Assembly: GCA_022385805.1 (NCBI GenBank)
Contig: MU277672.1
Span: 974,012-1,038,011, forward strand
Origin: Pilatotrama ljubarskyi
Lineage: Eukaryota; Basidiomycota; Agaricomycetes; Polyporales; Polyporaceae
Length of the DNA stretch: 64,000 bases
Reading direction: 5' to 3'
The notes below the pieces were generated by a model. The model was not told where the DNA came from and did no database searches. It saw only the letters and a program-made list of their open reading frames with translations. Position 1 is the first letter of the stretch. Every line of letters starts with the position of its first letter. This document shows, piece by piece, positions 12,701 through 24,016 of this stretch. The translations under genes were made by a program, and so were the position numbers.

Positions 12701-13604
12701 ATGCATTGTAACAGGCATTGAACTCTACGAGGACTACGGTCCGCGACGGCATGGTGGACATCCAAGAAGCCGTGTCATCTTCGACAGCCGGCTTCAGCCA
12801 GGAACTCCAACACACCATTGATTCTTCGAGCACTACGCTCAACCAGGGTATGTCCGCCAGGGTCCAGCACTCGATCGTGGATACTGATTGGGTATCGTAG
12901 CCTTCGACCGAGAACACCGCGTCAAGCGAGCACGCATGGAAGCCACTGATGGTCTCGCGGCTGAGGCACAGTCAGGGTACCGCTATATGCAGCGCGGCAT
13001 CGCGTCAGCCTCTCGTGCTATTGAGTCCACTACGACACGCGTTCTTTCCGACATCTCAGGGATGAGCATGGCGGTTGACAGCCTGGACGCCGCAGCGAGC
13101 ACTTCCCTCGGAGTCATCCGTCAGACGACGCAATATCTCGTGGAGGAAGCCACCAGGGAGGATATGCCGACCGGCCACACGCCCCGAAAGCGCAGTCGCA
13201 AAGTCGTAGAGGATTTGCCACGCACGGAGCCCAGGGAGGTCCTGATTCGCCGGTGGCGGCAGCGCGGGATGTCGACCGTCGGGAGCGAAACGTTCCTCGC
13301 AGAGCACTTACCGTTGCCCGAAGAAGACGCCGTGTCATCCTCCGGGGGGTCTCCGGAGCTCATGGCGGTCGATTCGCCCATAGACCTTCCTGCTGAAGAG
13401 CAGGAGAACGAACCGAATCCACAGGACCCGCCTTCGGAGCTCGTGAAGTCGCTGGCATCGTCATCCTCTTCTTCCGACTCGGTCCCTGTCATCCCTTCCA
13501 TACCCGCAGTGAAGCAGCCCACGAAGATTGGTACACTGACGGAGCGTTCGACCAACCTGGTGCGGACCAGGTCTCAGCGTACCCGGAGGACCATCCCGCG
13601 ATGA
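9760..13604 (+). CDS. Kinesin-5 (BimC/Eg5/Cut7) mitotic motor
   Basis: This is a bipolar, tetrameric spindle motor that slides antiparallel microtubules apart, about 1,150-1,200 residues. The ATG at 9760-9762 gives [12 protein letters not shown] and a Ser-rich N-terminal extension. The motor domain starts at [13 protein letters not shown]. The P-loop [17 protein letters not shown] is split by an intron at 10302-10351. Switch I lies in [12 protein letters not shown], switch II in [14 protein letters not shown], and the neck in [14 protein letters not shown] coiled-coil stalk covers about 11220-12660. Near the C-terminus (about 13168-13200) is [11 protein letters not shown] followed by LPRTEPRE, matching the BimC box whose Thr is a Cdk1 site that targets the motor to spindles. 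The protein ends TRRTIPR with a TGA. It is divergent from ELF1. The BimC box and the stalk separate it from other N-kinesins. Confidence 0.96.
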
Positions 13605-13963
13605 CCTTCTCGATGACTGCCTCTGACTCGGAGTCGGTGTCAGTGTCAGGTTGAGCACGGACACTCCCACGATTCCTATGTTGTAACATTATTCGTCGTT
13701 TCGCTGTGCACTCCTCTGCTATCTATCTCTGTCGTCCGACTGTATACCATTGAGATGGAATACATACCACCACGTACCTCTAATAAGTTAAGTTGCCCTT
13801 GGTTTGCGGTGGACTCGGAACGCCCGAGCCTGCTTACGTCAGCACTGCTGTGCCACTGCGTCGCCAACTGCGCTCATCGAGTCGGACGTCGCCCAGGTTG
13901 CCTGCTCTTGCGTCCACGAAGCCCGCGTTGTATATCCTTGCTGTTCACTGGGAACCTCCTACC
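13605..13963. other. Intergenic: kinesin-5 3' region and VPS55 promoter
   Basis: This is 359 bases between two plus-strand genes. It should hold the kinesin-5 3' UTR and the VPS55 5' region. No gene or recognisable box was seen. Confidence 0.45.
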
Positions 13964-14522
13964 ATGGCTCACGCAGGCATCAAAAGTTGGTATAGCTCTG
14001 TCTGGGACTGCCTTCAAGCGTTTACTCAAACGCGAATCCCAGCGGTCATCCTGCTCTCCTTCGTGCTGGCAGTAGGGTTCCTGCTCGTTATCCTCTCCTG
14101 CGCACTATGGGGCAACTGGCTTCCTCTACTTGTTGGTGAGTGTGCAATGTTGCTACATTGGCGAATTCAGTCTGAGATGTGATCCCCCAGCCTTTACCTT
14201 CGTCCTGGCACCACTACCAAACGCTCTGTTTGCCCGTTGCGGCGGAGATGACTTCTCCGCTGAATACGACGCTTCAGGACCTATAGACCTTGGCCGGTTT
14301 ATCACCGCGGCTATTGTTGTTACAGGGTTTGCGCTACCCCTCGTGCTTGCGCATTCCGAAATCATCGCCCCCGGCGCATGTGCCATGTCGATCGCTGGCG
14401 GAGGGTGCGTTCCGTTCTCTCCTATATGCTCTCCGGGCCTCATGATGTCCACCAGCCTTGTATATGGGACAATTATGGCGTACAGCGCGACTTTCAAGGA
14501 AGAGAGCTCGGATTTTGACTAG
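13964..14522 (+). CDS. VPS55: Vacuolar protein sorting 55 (Vps55/LEPROT family)
   Basis: This is a small multi-pass endosomal membrane protein that works with Vps68 in late-endosome to vacuole transport and is related to the animal leptin-receptor overlapping transcript product. It has about 150 residues in three exons. Conserved blocks are LSFVLAVGFLLVILSCALWG, FVLAPLPNALFARC, GRFITAAIVVTGFALPLVLA, IIAPGACAMSIAGGG and LVYGTIMAYSATF, which give four hydrophobic segments. The ATG at 13964-13966 lies in a good context (ACC ATG G). The about 25-residue polar N-terminal stretch before the first membrane segment is longer than usual. Intron removal at the two GT...AG pairs joins LLVA-FTF and GGG-LVYG. 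TAG is at 14520-14522. It faces TRS120 tail to tail at 182 bases. Confidence 0.95.
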
Positions 14523-14704
14523 TGGTATAACATCCGACCGGAGAGGATGCCTGGACAATCATTATGCTACACCTCGCAGAGGCCCTTGTACACTATCGTA
14601 CTATTATCCGCGCGCGGCGATATCTACGGGCTTGATACCTAGCAAGGCATGACCTGAGTGGAGACGCAGGTCTGTCGGATTGAAAGCCGGGGTCGAAATG
14701 CGTG

Positions 14705-17700
14705 TTATGAGTCGCTGACTGCAATCCGCATCCTGCCATGGCCAACGAGATTCAAATCGCGCGGGCGTCCGAGGGCGTGAACCTCCGCTGCAAAGTCGAA
14801 TCGTCCGCACGCTACGAATGCCACAGGTGTCTCCACTTCGTGAGACTCGCCCTTCGCTAGTCGACCGACAGGGATGTCGAGGAGCTCGCCTTGGTATACG
14901 ACGTGATCGGAGGGCTCCAAAGCGAGGTTGAGGGTAAGAACGAGTTCAGAAGCTGTGGTGCGGTTTAGGACTCTGCTATGCTGCAGTCATCGAGGACGGC
15001 TTACGGGATAGATTTGTTATAGAAGTCCGCAAGTAGACAAACTCGTTGGGTGGGGCAAGGTATTTGGATCCTGGCGGATCTACCGGCACTTCTCGGGCGT
15101 TGCCCTCTTCGTCATAGCGGACGAGGGTCATTCGCACACGCGCGGTCTCCACCCGTAGGGCTTCCAACATAGGCAGAGTCATCCGTTGCTGCCGCAATGA
15201 TAGGTCGCCAGCTCTTGTACCACCGCTCTGCACCGCATATGTGAGACGGGCAACCACACCGTTCTCAAGTGAACGCACCTCGCGCCATCGTCCCCGTACA
15301 ACCTTGAAGAGTTCCTCTCTGTACCAGAAAAGCTCGCGTTGGGCTCGCTCTTCCGCCGCAGTGAGCTTTGAGGTCGACACCACGTATTGTCGATCTGACA
15401 GCATGGGGATAGGTCGCGAAACATGCTCTTCTGATAAGGCAATCTTCTTGACAGGTATGACAATCCTGGCAGGACATAGGTATTAGCGCTGGGCCAATGG
15501 CCGCCCACGTCGACTCACCGAGAGGTGGACCCTGGGGGAACAAGGGAGGTGACTAATGCAGGTTCCACGCCTGTGAGCAGTAACTTCGTTGAGTGCGCCT
15601 CCACACAATAACGAACGAAGGATATACCTTCTTGGTTACGCTCAAACGTCACCTCGAAAGGCAGGCCGTAGGTGTTGCGCACCTCGATGGAGAATATGCA
15701 CCAGTCTGCGATGTCACCCACGTGCAAAAGCGCCTTCCGTGCTTTCGACTCTGGCGAGCTCTCGTCTGCGTCGACATCTGGGGACATTGTAGTCGTAGCT
15801 CCCGAATACGACAGGATGTCCATCGCATGGCACTCCAGCATGTGGTATACCGTGACCAAGACCGGATATGAAAGCTGCCGGGTATAGAATACCTCCGGAG
15901 GTTCTTGCAGGGTCGCTTGCGGACGGTGGACGAAGGCGTAGGACACGTTGATCGCGCCGCTCGTGCTGCCGAATGATGAGCACCGGAATCATAGTTATTT
16001 GAATCACAGGACCGACTGACCAGCCCACTTTGCCAAAGCAATTGACAGTGATCACCCTCTTCTGGCCAGGTTCGATCGAGTGAGGCTCATGTTCGCTGTC
16101 CCAGGTGAACACTGGTCGATGCACGAGATCATACTCCGTCTCGTGAGTGTCGAAGACGGAAAGGTCTCCCTCTGCGAGAGCTTGTTGAGCGGGGGCGATG
16201 GTGGAGTCATCGAAGGTCAGTCGGATGAGGTCGATTGGCAATGATGAGACGTTCTCTAACGTGATACGAATCGTTGACCTGCAGGGTGTCAGCATGCAAG
16301 CTGTTGTTACGAAGTCAGGCGGCTCACATCTCGCCATTGTAGAGCATGACCGCCCCGTGTGTGAGGGACGTCCGTCGAATACGCAGAAGAGGCTGTTCAG
16401 GAACGACTTTACACTCTAGCAAGCGGATGGTCTTCTTGGCCGTCGATGAGGACGTGGAGACGGTCCCAGCCTGGGTGCTCGCCCGCTTGCTTGACTTCTC
16501 CCAGGGCCGAGAATCGAGCCCTGCATGTTTGGAGCGACCAGTCTCGCACTCGATCGCACTACGCCTGCGCGATCGCCGCTCCTCCTCTTCCTCGGTAGAT
16601 AGAGGTAGGACGAACTCTCGGGACATGCCCCCCGGTGCTTGCACGATGCAGCCCCGGATGATGAGCGTTCCGGCTTCTAGAGCTTTGCCAGAGATAGTCA
16701 CCGGGTGAAACGAGTTCGCGGGTACAACCACTGGAGACGCCTTCGACACGAACGGCACGCCCGACGTGCTACGTCACACACGCCTCTATCGTCAATGGGG
16801 TATGTAGGTAATCGCATGGAGTACGTACCTCAGCTGCAGACTCTGCAAATCCAGGTCAAACACGTAGGGATTCTGCAGGGTGATGACCAGCTCGAAAGGC
16901 TCATTCTGCACGAGCACAGTCTTGGTCTGCATATGCGGATATCAGTACCTCATTATGTCAACAAGGAGTGAAAAGGGGCGACCTGGGCTGACATTAGCTT
17001 CCGCGGGTTGTACAGGAAGGGGTCCTTCACGCCTGTTAGGATGGACGTCGTCGCAGAGGTGGATTGGGACAAGATGGAGAGCGATTTCTCAATGGGAACT
17101 CGCACAAGAGGTAATCTGTCGCGAGATGAGGCCAATGAACGTGCGATAGTACAGAGGATGTTCATGGTGCTTACGGCAGAACTTCTATACTGACGACAGG
17201 CTTCCCTGACCAGTAGTCGACAACCCGTCTGTCTCCTCTTCGTCTCGCGGTCAACAGAGCCCTGGACGCGGTGCTATACAGATGCTGCTGGTCTCCAGGG
17301 CTCATTACAGGATGTAAGAGCTTCAGCGAAGACAGTGAGAACTGAGCCACCGCAGGATAGTCTATATACAGTCATCATCCGTCATAGAGAATGTAACGAT
17401 TTGTGCAACATACCTGGGAGTGCCTCAGCAACAGCGATCGCTTCTCGGATTATACCAATCTGCAACTCGGGCCACCCGAAGGGCTCAAGCGCAGACTGTA
17501 CGAGGTCTTCATCCAGTTCCGCGTCCTCCAGGTCTTGCGACTGCTGGCTATTGCGATTAGAAGCATTGGCGTCCACCAGCTTGACGGCCTCGAGGTCCAC
17601 CCCATGCACTCTGCATACATGCTTCACGATGCGCAGGATGCTCTCATTGCCCTCTGTCCGTTCGTTCTCCCGGATACCTACCGTGCCTTGCGCGGCGCCT

Positions 17701-19567
17701 CCACTCAGCGAGAAATTTCGCGCCCTCGCGCTCCCGGTACCCCTTTCGTCCCGTCCGCATACAATGAGGTCCATGACGCATCCGAGAACCTCGCGGAGCA
17801 CATACGCCTCCTTACGCACATGACCTAGAGATCCGAACATCGCGGCGATGTACTGGAGTGTACGCACTCGCTCTCGGGCATCCAGATGCAAGAGCCATGG
17901 TCCATGGGCTTGCGACAACGACGCCGCGATCTGGGCCCGGGTAATGCCCGTGATGATGGTGAGACGTTCTAGCGCTGAATACGTATTCCGCGGACTGGAA
18001 GCGGAGGTCGGGCTGGCATTGTTGGACAAAGTCGCCGGGAGGAAGGGCGATGGACTAGGCTGGATCATTGCGGTGAAGGCGAGGGGACCCCAACCCTTGC
18101 ACGACCAGACTGAATAGAGGAGGGTGCTATGTCGGAGGACTGAAGAGCAATAAAGATATGCAAGAAGGGAAAGGGTGGCTTCAGGTTCGGAAGTGGGGCT
18201 GGCCTTGTGGTATAAAGCACTGGCTTGAGTCAGTTTGTCCGCGATGTCTGCCCATGGATCCTTGTCGCCAGCGGAGCCGTTCTGCACAAACGTGGGTCAC
18301 TTAGGGTCTATCGAGTTGAAATTGGGATAATCGGTACGAACTACACCATGCGTCGAAGACCACGCTTCCACAACAGGAATGGTAGCAAGACCTTCCAACG
18401 CCGACGCATGCCATGGTGCGTCCTGAGGATTCTTGAACAGCACTATGGCTTCGGTATACCTGTAAACGCGTGCCGGGGTACATTCACCAAGCGCTCCGTT
18501 GAGATTCAGCATGTGACCTACCAGATAGTAGCTTCTTCTAGTCGGCCAGCCAGCAGGAAGAAATCTGCTAGTACCTTGAACAACCGACCATGAGATGAAG
18601 CAGCACCGATCGTCGTGGGTCGTTTCTTCTGTGGCACAGGGGTGGTAGGGAGGCTCGCATGACGGCTCGGCAGCAATCCCCCTGGCCCAATGGTCGAGTT
18701 TCTCTTGAGGCCCAGCGGGCTCTTTGACCGCAGAGCGGGGGAGACCAAGTCCGGCTGGCTATGTTGGGAAGGCAATGGAGGCAGCGAGTCCCGTCGCGGC
18801 TCGTCGTCGAGTGACCGAGGCAGTTCAGATGAGGGTGGTAACATCGGAAAAACTGTCGCATTCAGGTATTCGTTGCCGAGAGGGCTCTCCAAGGTTTGCA
18901 TCTGTCCTACGCATTCAAGACTGGAACATGATTGTATCGAAAGAGAGCACAAACCACGGTAGCGAGTTCCACAAGCACTTTGGAGCATAGGTCAGCAACG
19001 AGCGTGCCTATATACGTCTTCTTGTGGCCCATGACACTGGGGATTACGACCAGCCCGGGGAAGTTATCGCCCAGATGTATATTCGTCGTGCTGTCGCTTT
19101 CCTCGAATACGAAGCAGTTACTGGCAAGAGGGAACATGGACTCTCGGGGGAACACCTCGTGTAACGAAGTCTGGTATTGGGTCAGGATGGTGGCCAGTGA
19201 GTCGTTCTCACCGCACGATGCAATGCCAATCACAACCAGAGGGAAGTCAGAGGTGCGGAAGAGTGAAAGAGCCGTGTGAGAGTCTGGTGGAGGATGGGAG
19301 GGATAGGCCAGGTGCAGGTATCCGCTCGCCAGCTGATGGTTGGGCATGAACCGAGCTGAGTACAAGATGAGTCCGGCTCGTGCGTATGCAAGCGTGCGCA
19401 GACATACACCTCTCGTCCTTGACGTCCGTGGTTAGGTCCCCAAGCCGGACACTGTCAATGCTTCTGATGTCCTTCGCCCATGACTCGAATGTCGACCGAC
19501 GGATGTTGCCAACAGGTAGGAGAAGTACACGGATCTGCGCTAGAGATGCATAGGTGAATGGTTCCAT
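14705..19567 (-). CDS. TRS120: TRAPPII subunit Trs120 (TRAPPC9 homologue)
   Basis: This is a large subunit of the TRAPPII tether/GEF that activates Rab11-type GTPases (Ypt31/32) at the late Golgi. The ATG at 19565-19567 starts MEPFTYASLAQIRVLLLPVG, the typical Trs120 N-terminus. It is followed by SWAKDIRSIDSVRLGDL, GYLHLAYPSHPPPDSH and LSLFRTSDFPLVVIGIASC. The middle (17382-18990) carries alpha-solenoid-like sequence. The C-terminal half (14705-17165) holds beta-sandwich repeats with LENVSSLPIDLIRLTFDD and IEPGQKRVITVNCFGKVGW. The tail NLSPSELVLTLNLALEPSDH and IPVGRLAKGESHEVETP, joined across a 57-base intron, is the expected C-terminus. TAA is at 14705-14707. It has more than ten exons, and some internal borders are not fixed. 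It is divergent from PIK1. Confidence 0.94.
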
Positions 19568-19919
19568 GCAGAGCGTGGCCTCTCGGGTGCGTGTTCTTGG
19601 GTATGCCGGCCCCCAGAACCAGCAGTGATCAGCTCAAATGCGCAGTAGTCGATGGCCTAGTAGTTCTGGAGTACACCGAGGGCCATGCAAGTCGTCGCAG
19701 GCTGCGAGGCGGAAGTTGCGGGTGCAGATGCGCGAGAGGCCGCAGTGGTCGAGGGAGAGACGTTGTACAGTAAGCGCCGAGGACTACGTCGGCGCGTCTG
19801 GGGAATCTGCGATCGGGCGGTGGGATCTGCGTATACGTCGTGTGTCCCTGTCCGCCACGGTCACTCACCCGCCGACTCTGGCTGTGGACGCCCCTCCCCC
19901 GGCCAGTCTACAGCTCCTC
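19568..19919. promoter_or_regulatory. Divergent promoter TRS120 / PIK1
   Basis: This is 352 bases between the start codons of two late-Golgi regulators. No TATA box was seen. The PIK1 frame stays open without a stop back to an ATG at 19638, so part of this region could be translated as a longer PIK1 N-terminus. The residues there look unlike the family, and I prefer the ATG at 19920. Confidence 0.5.
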
Positions 19920-22900
19920 ATGTCGCATGCCCTCCTCCTCCGCCTCTTTCTCTCGCCATCGTTCTTCTCGGTACACGTCGCCCTTCAGTACCTCAGGGTC
20001 TATGCGGACAACATCGGAATCACCTACTACCTGACCAGACGTCTCAGGGAACTTGACACCCAGGACCTCCGCGAAGTATGGGGTTTTATCTGGTGAACAC
20101 TAGTCATACTCCGTGCCGCGGGTGGTCTCTCATGATACGCTGAACTAGCCACCTGCTTGTGACGAGACCTTCGCGGTCTAAAGCACTGGAGAGCTTCGTA
20201 GTGGAGGTTGCCCATAGGTCCACCCACATTGCAATGCTCGTACGTTCTTTCCTCCCCGGTGTTCTCATTTGCGTGCTAAGCGTACTAGACTCTATGGTAC
20301 ATGCAAGCATACCTCAAAGATCTCTCCGAACCCCGGTCCAACCCCGTCTCATTCCTCATATGCCAGCGAGTCCTCCACGAGTGCCATGAGATTATCTTTG
20401 GCGACCTACCGGGGCAGTCCTCGGTGCCTTACTCTTCACTCAGCCTCCCATCACAACTGCGACATCTCCGGAGGAAGGTGAGACCGCATGTAGAACCTGC
20501 ACTGGTCGGCATCGGCATGGTTCTGGCCGGCGTACCCGGGATGCCTCAGCTCACCGAGATCATGGGCCCGGTCGCGATCGAGCAAGGTCGCGTGGATGAA
20601 CACGGGCAGGACATCAAAAGTATAGAGCGCAGCGATGAGGAGGGCATCGTACGAACCGTCTCGATCCAGTCGACGGCGGACAGCCTAGGGGAAGACGAAG
20701 ACTCGGGGGATTCGCCGCAGCCCAATGTGGATAGCTCTTTGCACGAGCACCAGGAAAGTAGCAATGGCTCTAGGAAGCTGTCCACTATGCCAGGACGAAC
20801 GTCCAGGAGACAGACCATTGCCGCGCAGACAAGTCCGGCACTCCCGCTTCACCTCCGCGACATCAAGAAGTCCAGGATGTCGGAGGATCCGTTCGGTCAG
20901 GAGGATGCACCTCCAGCACCGTCCAATGCATCCGCTTCCCCATTCCAGTCCACCCCTTCCCTCCCCTCACGACACCCATACAGGCCGAACAGCCTTCCTA
21001 CCGCAGATTTGCTCCTGCAGAAGTATGACTTCGCCTCACAGATGCACCTCTTGCGTTCCCACTACTGTAGCTCGGAGGTATGTCTTGCGTCCAATGCGGT
21101 GATCATACCAGAAAGTGAGCGCTTGTACAGGTCCAGTTCATCCTGGCCCTTGAGAACATCTGCAACAAGCTCTTGGTCGTGCCGAAACCAGCTCGTGTCA
21201 GCGCTCTGCGTGCAGAGTTGACCGGCCTAAACCATATGCTGCCCGCGGAGGTCAGTCTCGCATCTGGTAGGCCTGCAACTGGAGTGCTGACCACCTCCAA
21301 CGCCAGGTTTGTATGCCCATGTGGTGTACATCCTCTGACACTCCCCAGCCACCAAATAATATCCCGCAACCTCACCACCGGATTGTACGAATACCTCCTG
21401 GAGAGAGCGTCGTGCTCAACTCCGCTGAACGGGCTCCATACCTGCTGCTCCTTGAGATTCTGCACGACGACCTAGATTTTGACCCTGGAAAACGCAGTAA
21501 CAGGGAGATCCTCAAGAAGATTGTTATAAAGGAGAACGAGTCGAAGGGGACATCCCGAGATCTCGCTTCCTTCACCAAGAACGACCCCCGTCACAAGCAT
21601 ACACTCGTCATACCTAACAACGTCAATGGCTCGGAGGTGGCTCTCGGTACGGATGCCGGAGACGCTGGGGATGCGACTTCTGAACCGCTAGCCACTTCCC
21701 CTTCGGTCATCTCTCCCTCAACTGGTCAAGAGGAAGAAGAGATTGACCTCGTCGAGCAGCTGTACGGCACTGACAGCTCGCTCCGCGCGAACGAGATGGA
21801 TCTCTCCGACTCCATTGTCCTCCCACCGCCTCCCAAGAACAAAGAGCTTGACATGGTAACCTGGTCCCGGACGTCCTCGAACCCCGACACGCCCTTCCTC
21901 GACATGCACGATCCCTTCGGGACACATACCCCCTCTCTCAACCTGACGATACCCACCCCGGTGCAGCGTGGCGGGTCCTCGAGTGACCCGAATACCCCCT
22001 TGCGGCTGCAGCAGAGTCAGGGAGCAATGGCGACGCGCGTCCTGTCTCTGGACGAGTACTCCGAGCGGATGCGGACGGCCGCGGTCATGCTCGCACAGTT
22101 GAACGCCAGCCTCGTCCGGGAACCTGTGACGGCTGTGACGGGCCCTGGGATGCTTCCACCACCGCCTGAACCGTCGATGCTCGGCGCGCCTTTACGCTGG
22201 CTACCAGGAACAAGTTGGCTAACTGGCGCGTCTGCCAATGGTAGTGCACAGCCATCCGTTGCAGGCTCATCGACTGAGCCTGGCGCCGTGGCCGCGGCAG
22301 CAGCCGCACCGATGAGGATGAAGCTGCAGGCATCCGAAGCAGCGGCTATCCGGGACCGCATCATGCAGGAGATGCTGGCGTTGGAGGAGGAGAGGATGGC
22401 GCGGATGCGCGAGAACGGCGTGAATGAAAGCTCGCTGAGGATAGTATCTCAGAACGGCGACATGAAGACCGCGGAGGATGAGGGTATCATTCGGCGGGAG
22501 CTGAGCAAGGCGGATCCGTCTGCTGTCGTGTTCAGCGAGTCGTGGGCTGCGAAGAAGGTCCGTGCATCAGGGTAATTCCTGTCCCTGTGATTGGACTGAA
22601 GCGGTAACGTTCAGGCTCGTGTACGACAAGCATCGCCGTACGGCCATCTTGGTAGGTTGCTCCAGAGACTACGTTCGATGTTATATTGACCGTCCCCCCT
22701 GCAGCGAATTGGGACTGTGTGTCTGTGATTGTAAAGACCGGCGGGGATCTGCGACAAGAGCAATTAGCAGTACAGCTCATTCAGGAGTTTGAGAAGATCT
22801 GGAAGGAGGAGAATTGCCAATGCTGGGTACGATAGTGAGTGCGATCGGACGACTTCGACCTCCTTCCCGCCGAGTCTCACGGTCGAGCAGCTTCCGTATA

Positions 22901-23767
22901 CTCATCACTGGCAACTCGTCTGGCCTGGTCGAGACGATCACCGACGCGGTCTCAATACACTCGATCAAAAAGGCAGAGTACGCTCGCAGGTTAGCGGATG
23001 GCCGGCTGGGGCACGTCACCCTCCTGGATCACTTCAGGACGGTACGTCCTGTGTCCCTCAACTTTTCCGCCCAAGGTCTCACGCGAGATGCAGACGTACG
23101 GCGACCCCTCCTCAGCCAAGTACGTCCGCGCGCAGCGGAACTTCGCCAAATCGCTCGCGGGGTACTCCCTCGTCACGTACCTGCTGCAGATCAAGGACCG
23201 ACACAACGGCAACATCCTGCTGGACCGCGATGGGCACCTCATACATATCGATTTCGGCTTCATGCTCTCGAATTCGCCCGGGAACATCGGTTTCGAGGCC
23301 GCGCCGTTCAAGCTCCCGCTCGAGTACATCGAGGTACTCGGTGGGCTCGACAGTCCCGCCTACCGGGAGTTCCGGAAGCTCTTCCATGAGGGCTTCAACG
23401 CTGCGCGGAAACATTGCGACCGGATAGTCAGTGAGTGTCGCAGTCAAAGAGAACGGCCCAGATTGAGTAAGGCTGACGGCGGTCTGGCAGCTCTGGTGGA
23501 ACTCATGCAGAAGGACTCATCATTACCATGTTTTGCCGCCTTCGGCGAGCAGACTGCGACGCTCTTGCGGGAGCGTTTCCAGCAGGGCCTGACCCAAGCT
23601 GCTGTCGAAGAGCACATCCAGCGGCTCATCGACACGTCTCTTGGTTCGAACTGGACGAGACTATACGATTCTGTGAGTCCTGCAGTGTCACATACCCCGC
23701 ATGAGTGTTCGCTGACGTCCATCCCTGCAAACTACAGTATCAGTATTATTCGCAGTCCATCCTATGA
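19920..23767 (+). CDS. PIK1: Phosphatidylinositol 4-kinase Pik1 (PI4KB type)
   Basis: This enzyme phosphorylates PI to PI4P at the Golgi and is essential for secretion in yeasts. The chosen ATG at 19920 gives MSHALLLRLFLSPSFFSVHV, followed by the lipid-kinase-unique helix LQYLRVYADNIGITYYL. Next come RSKALESFVVEVAHRSTHIA and MQAYLKDLSEPRSNPVSF. A Ser-rich middle (about 20600-22500) contains the PI4K block RIPPGESVVLNSAERAPYLL. The catalytic domain starts at about 22690 with DCVSVIVKTGGDLRQEQLAV, continues with SIHSIKKAEYA, the catalytic loop DRHNGNILLD and the metal-binding HIDFGFMLSNSPGN, and ends LYDSYQYYSQSIL with TGA at 23765-23767. All catalytic residues are present. A poly-Ala run is at about 22285-22310. 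It is convergent with the GT15 gene. Confidence 0.96.
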
Positions 23768-24016
23768 CAGGCTGCTAACCGACATCAGTGCTACCAGTGT
23801 TCGCATTGAAATCCAGTCTGGTCACCCATGGCTGCACTCAGACGGCCGAGAACCGCGGCTGCCGCGCCCTCTTTCTTGATGGTTGCTGTCAGCGAGATAA
23901 CAGTAGTGCGTGCATCGCGCTCCATGCGATCGGGTCACGACTGGGCGTGATAGAGCAGTAGCAGGGAATAATTAGCGTAAGGGAGGATATACAAGGACCA
24001 TAGGTCATAGCGCAGC

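Noticed and set aside
19638..19919. Upstream in-frame ATG for PIK1
   Set aside because: The extra about 94 residues are Arg/Ser-rich and unlike Pik1 N-termini, while the ATG at 19920 directly precedes the conserved helix.
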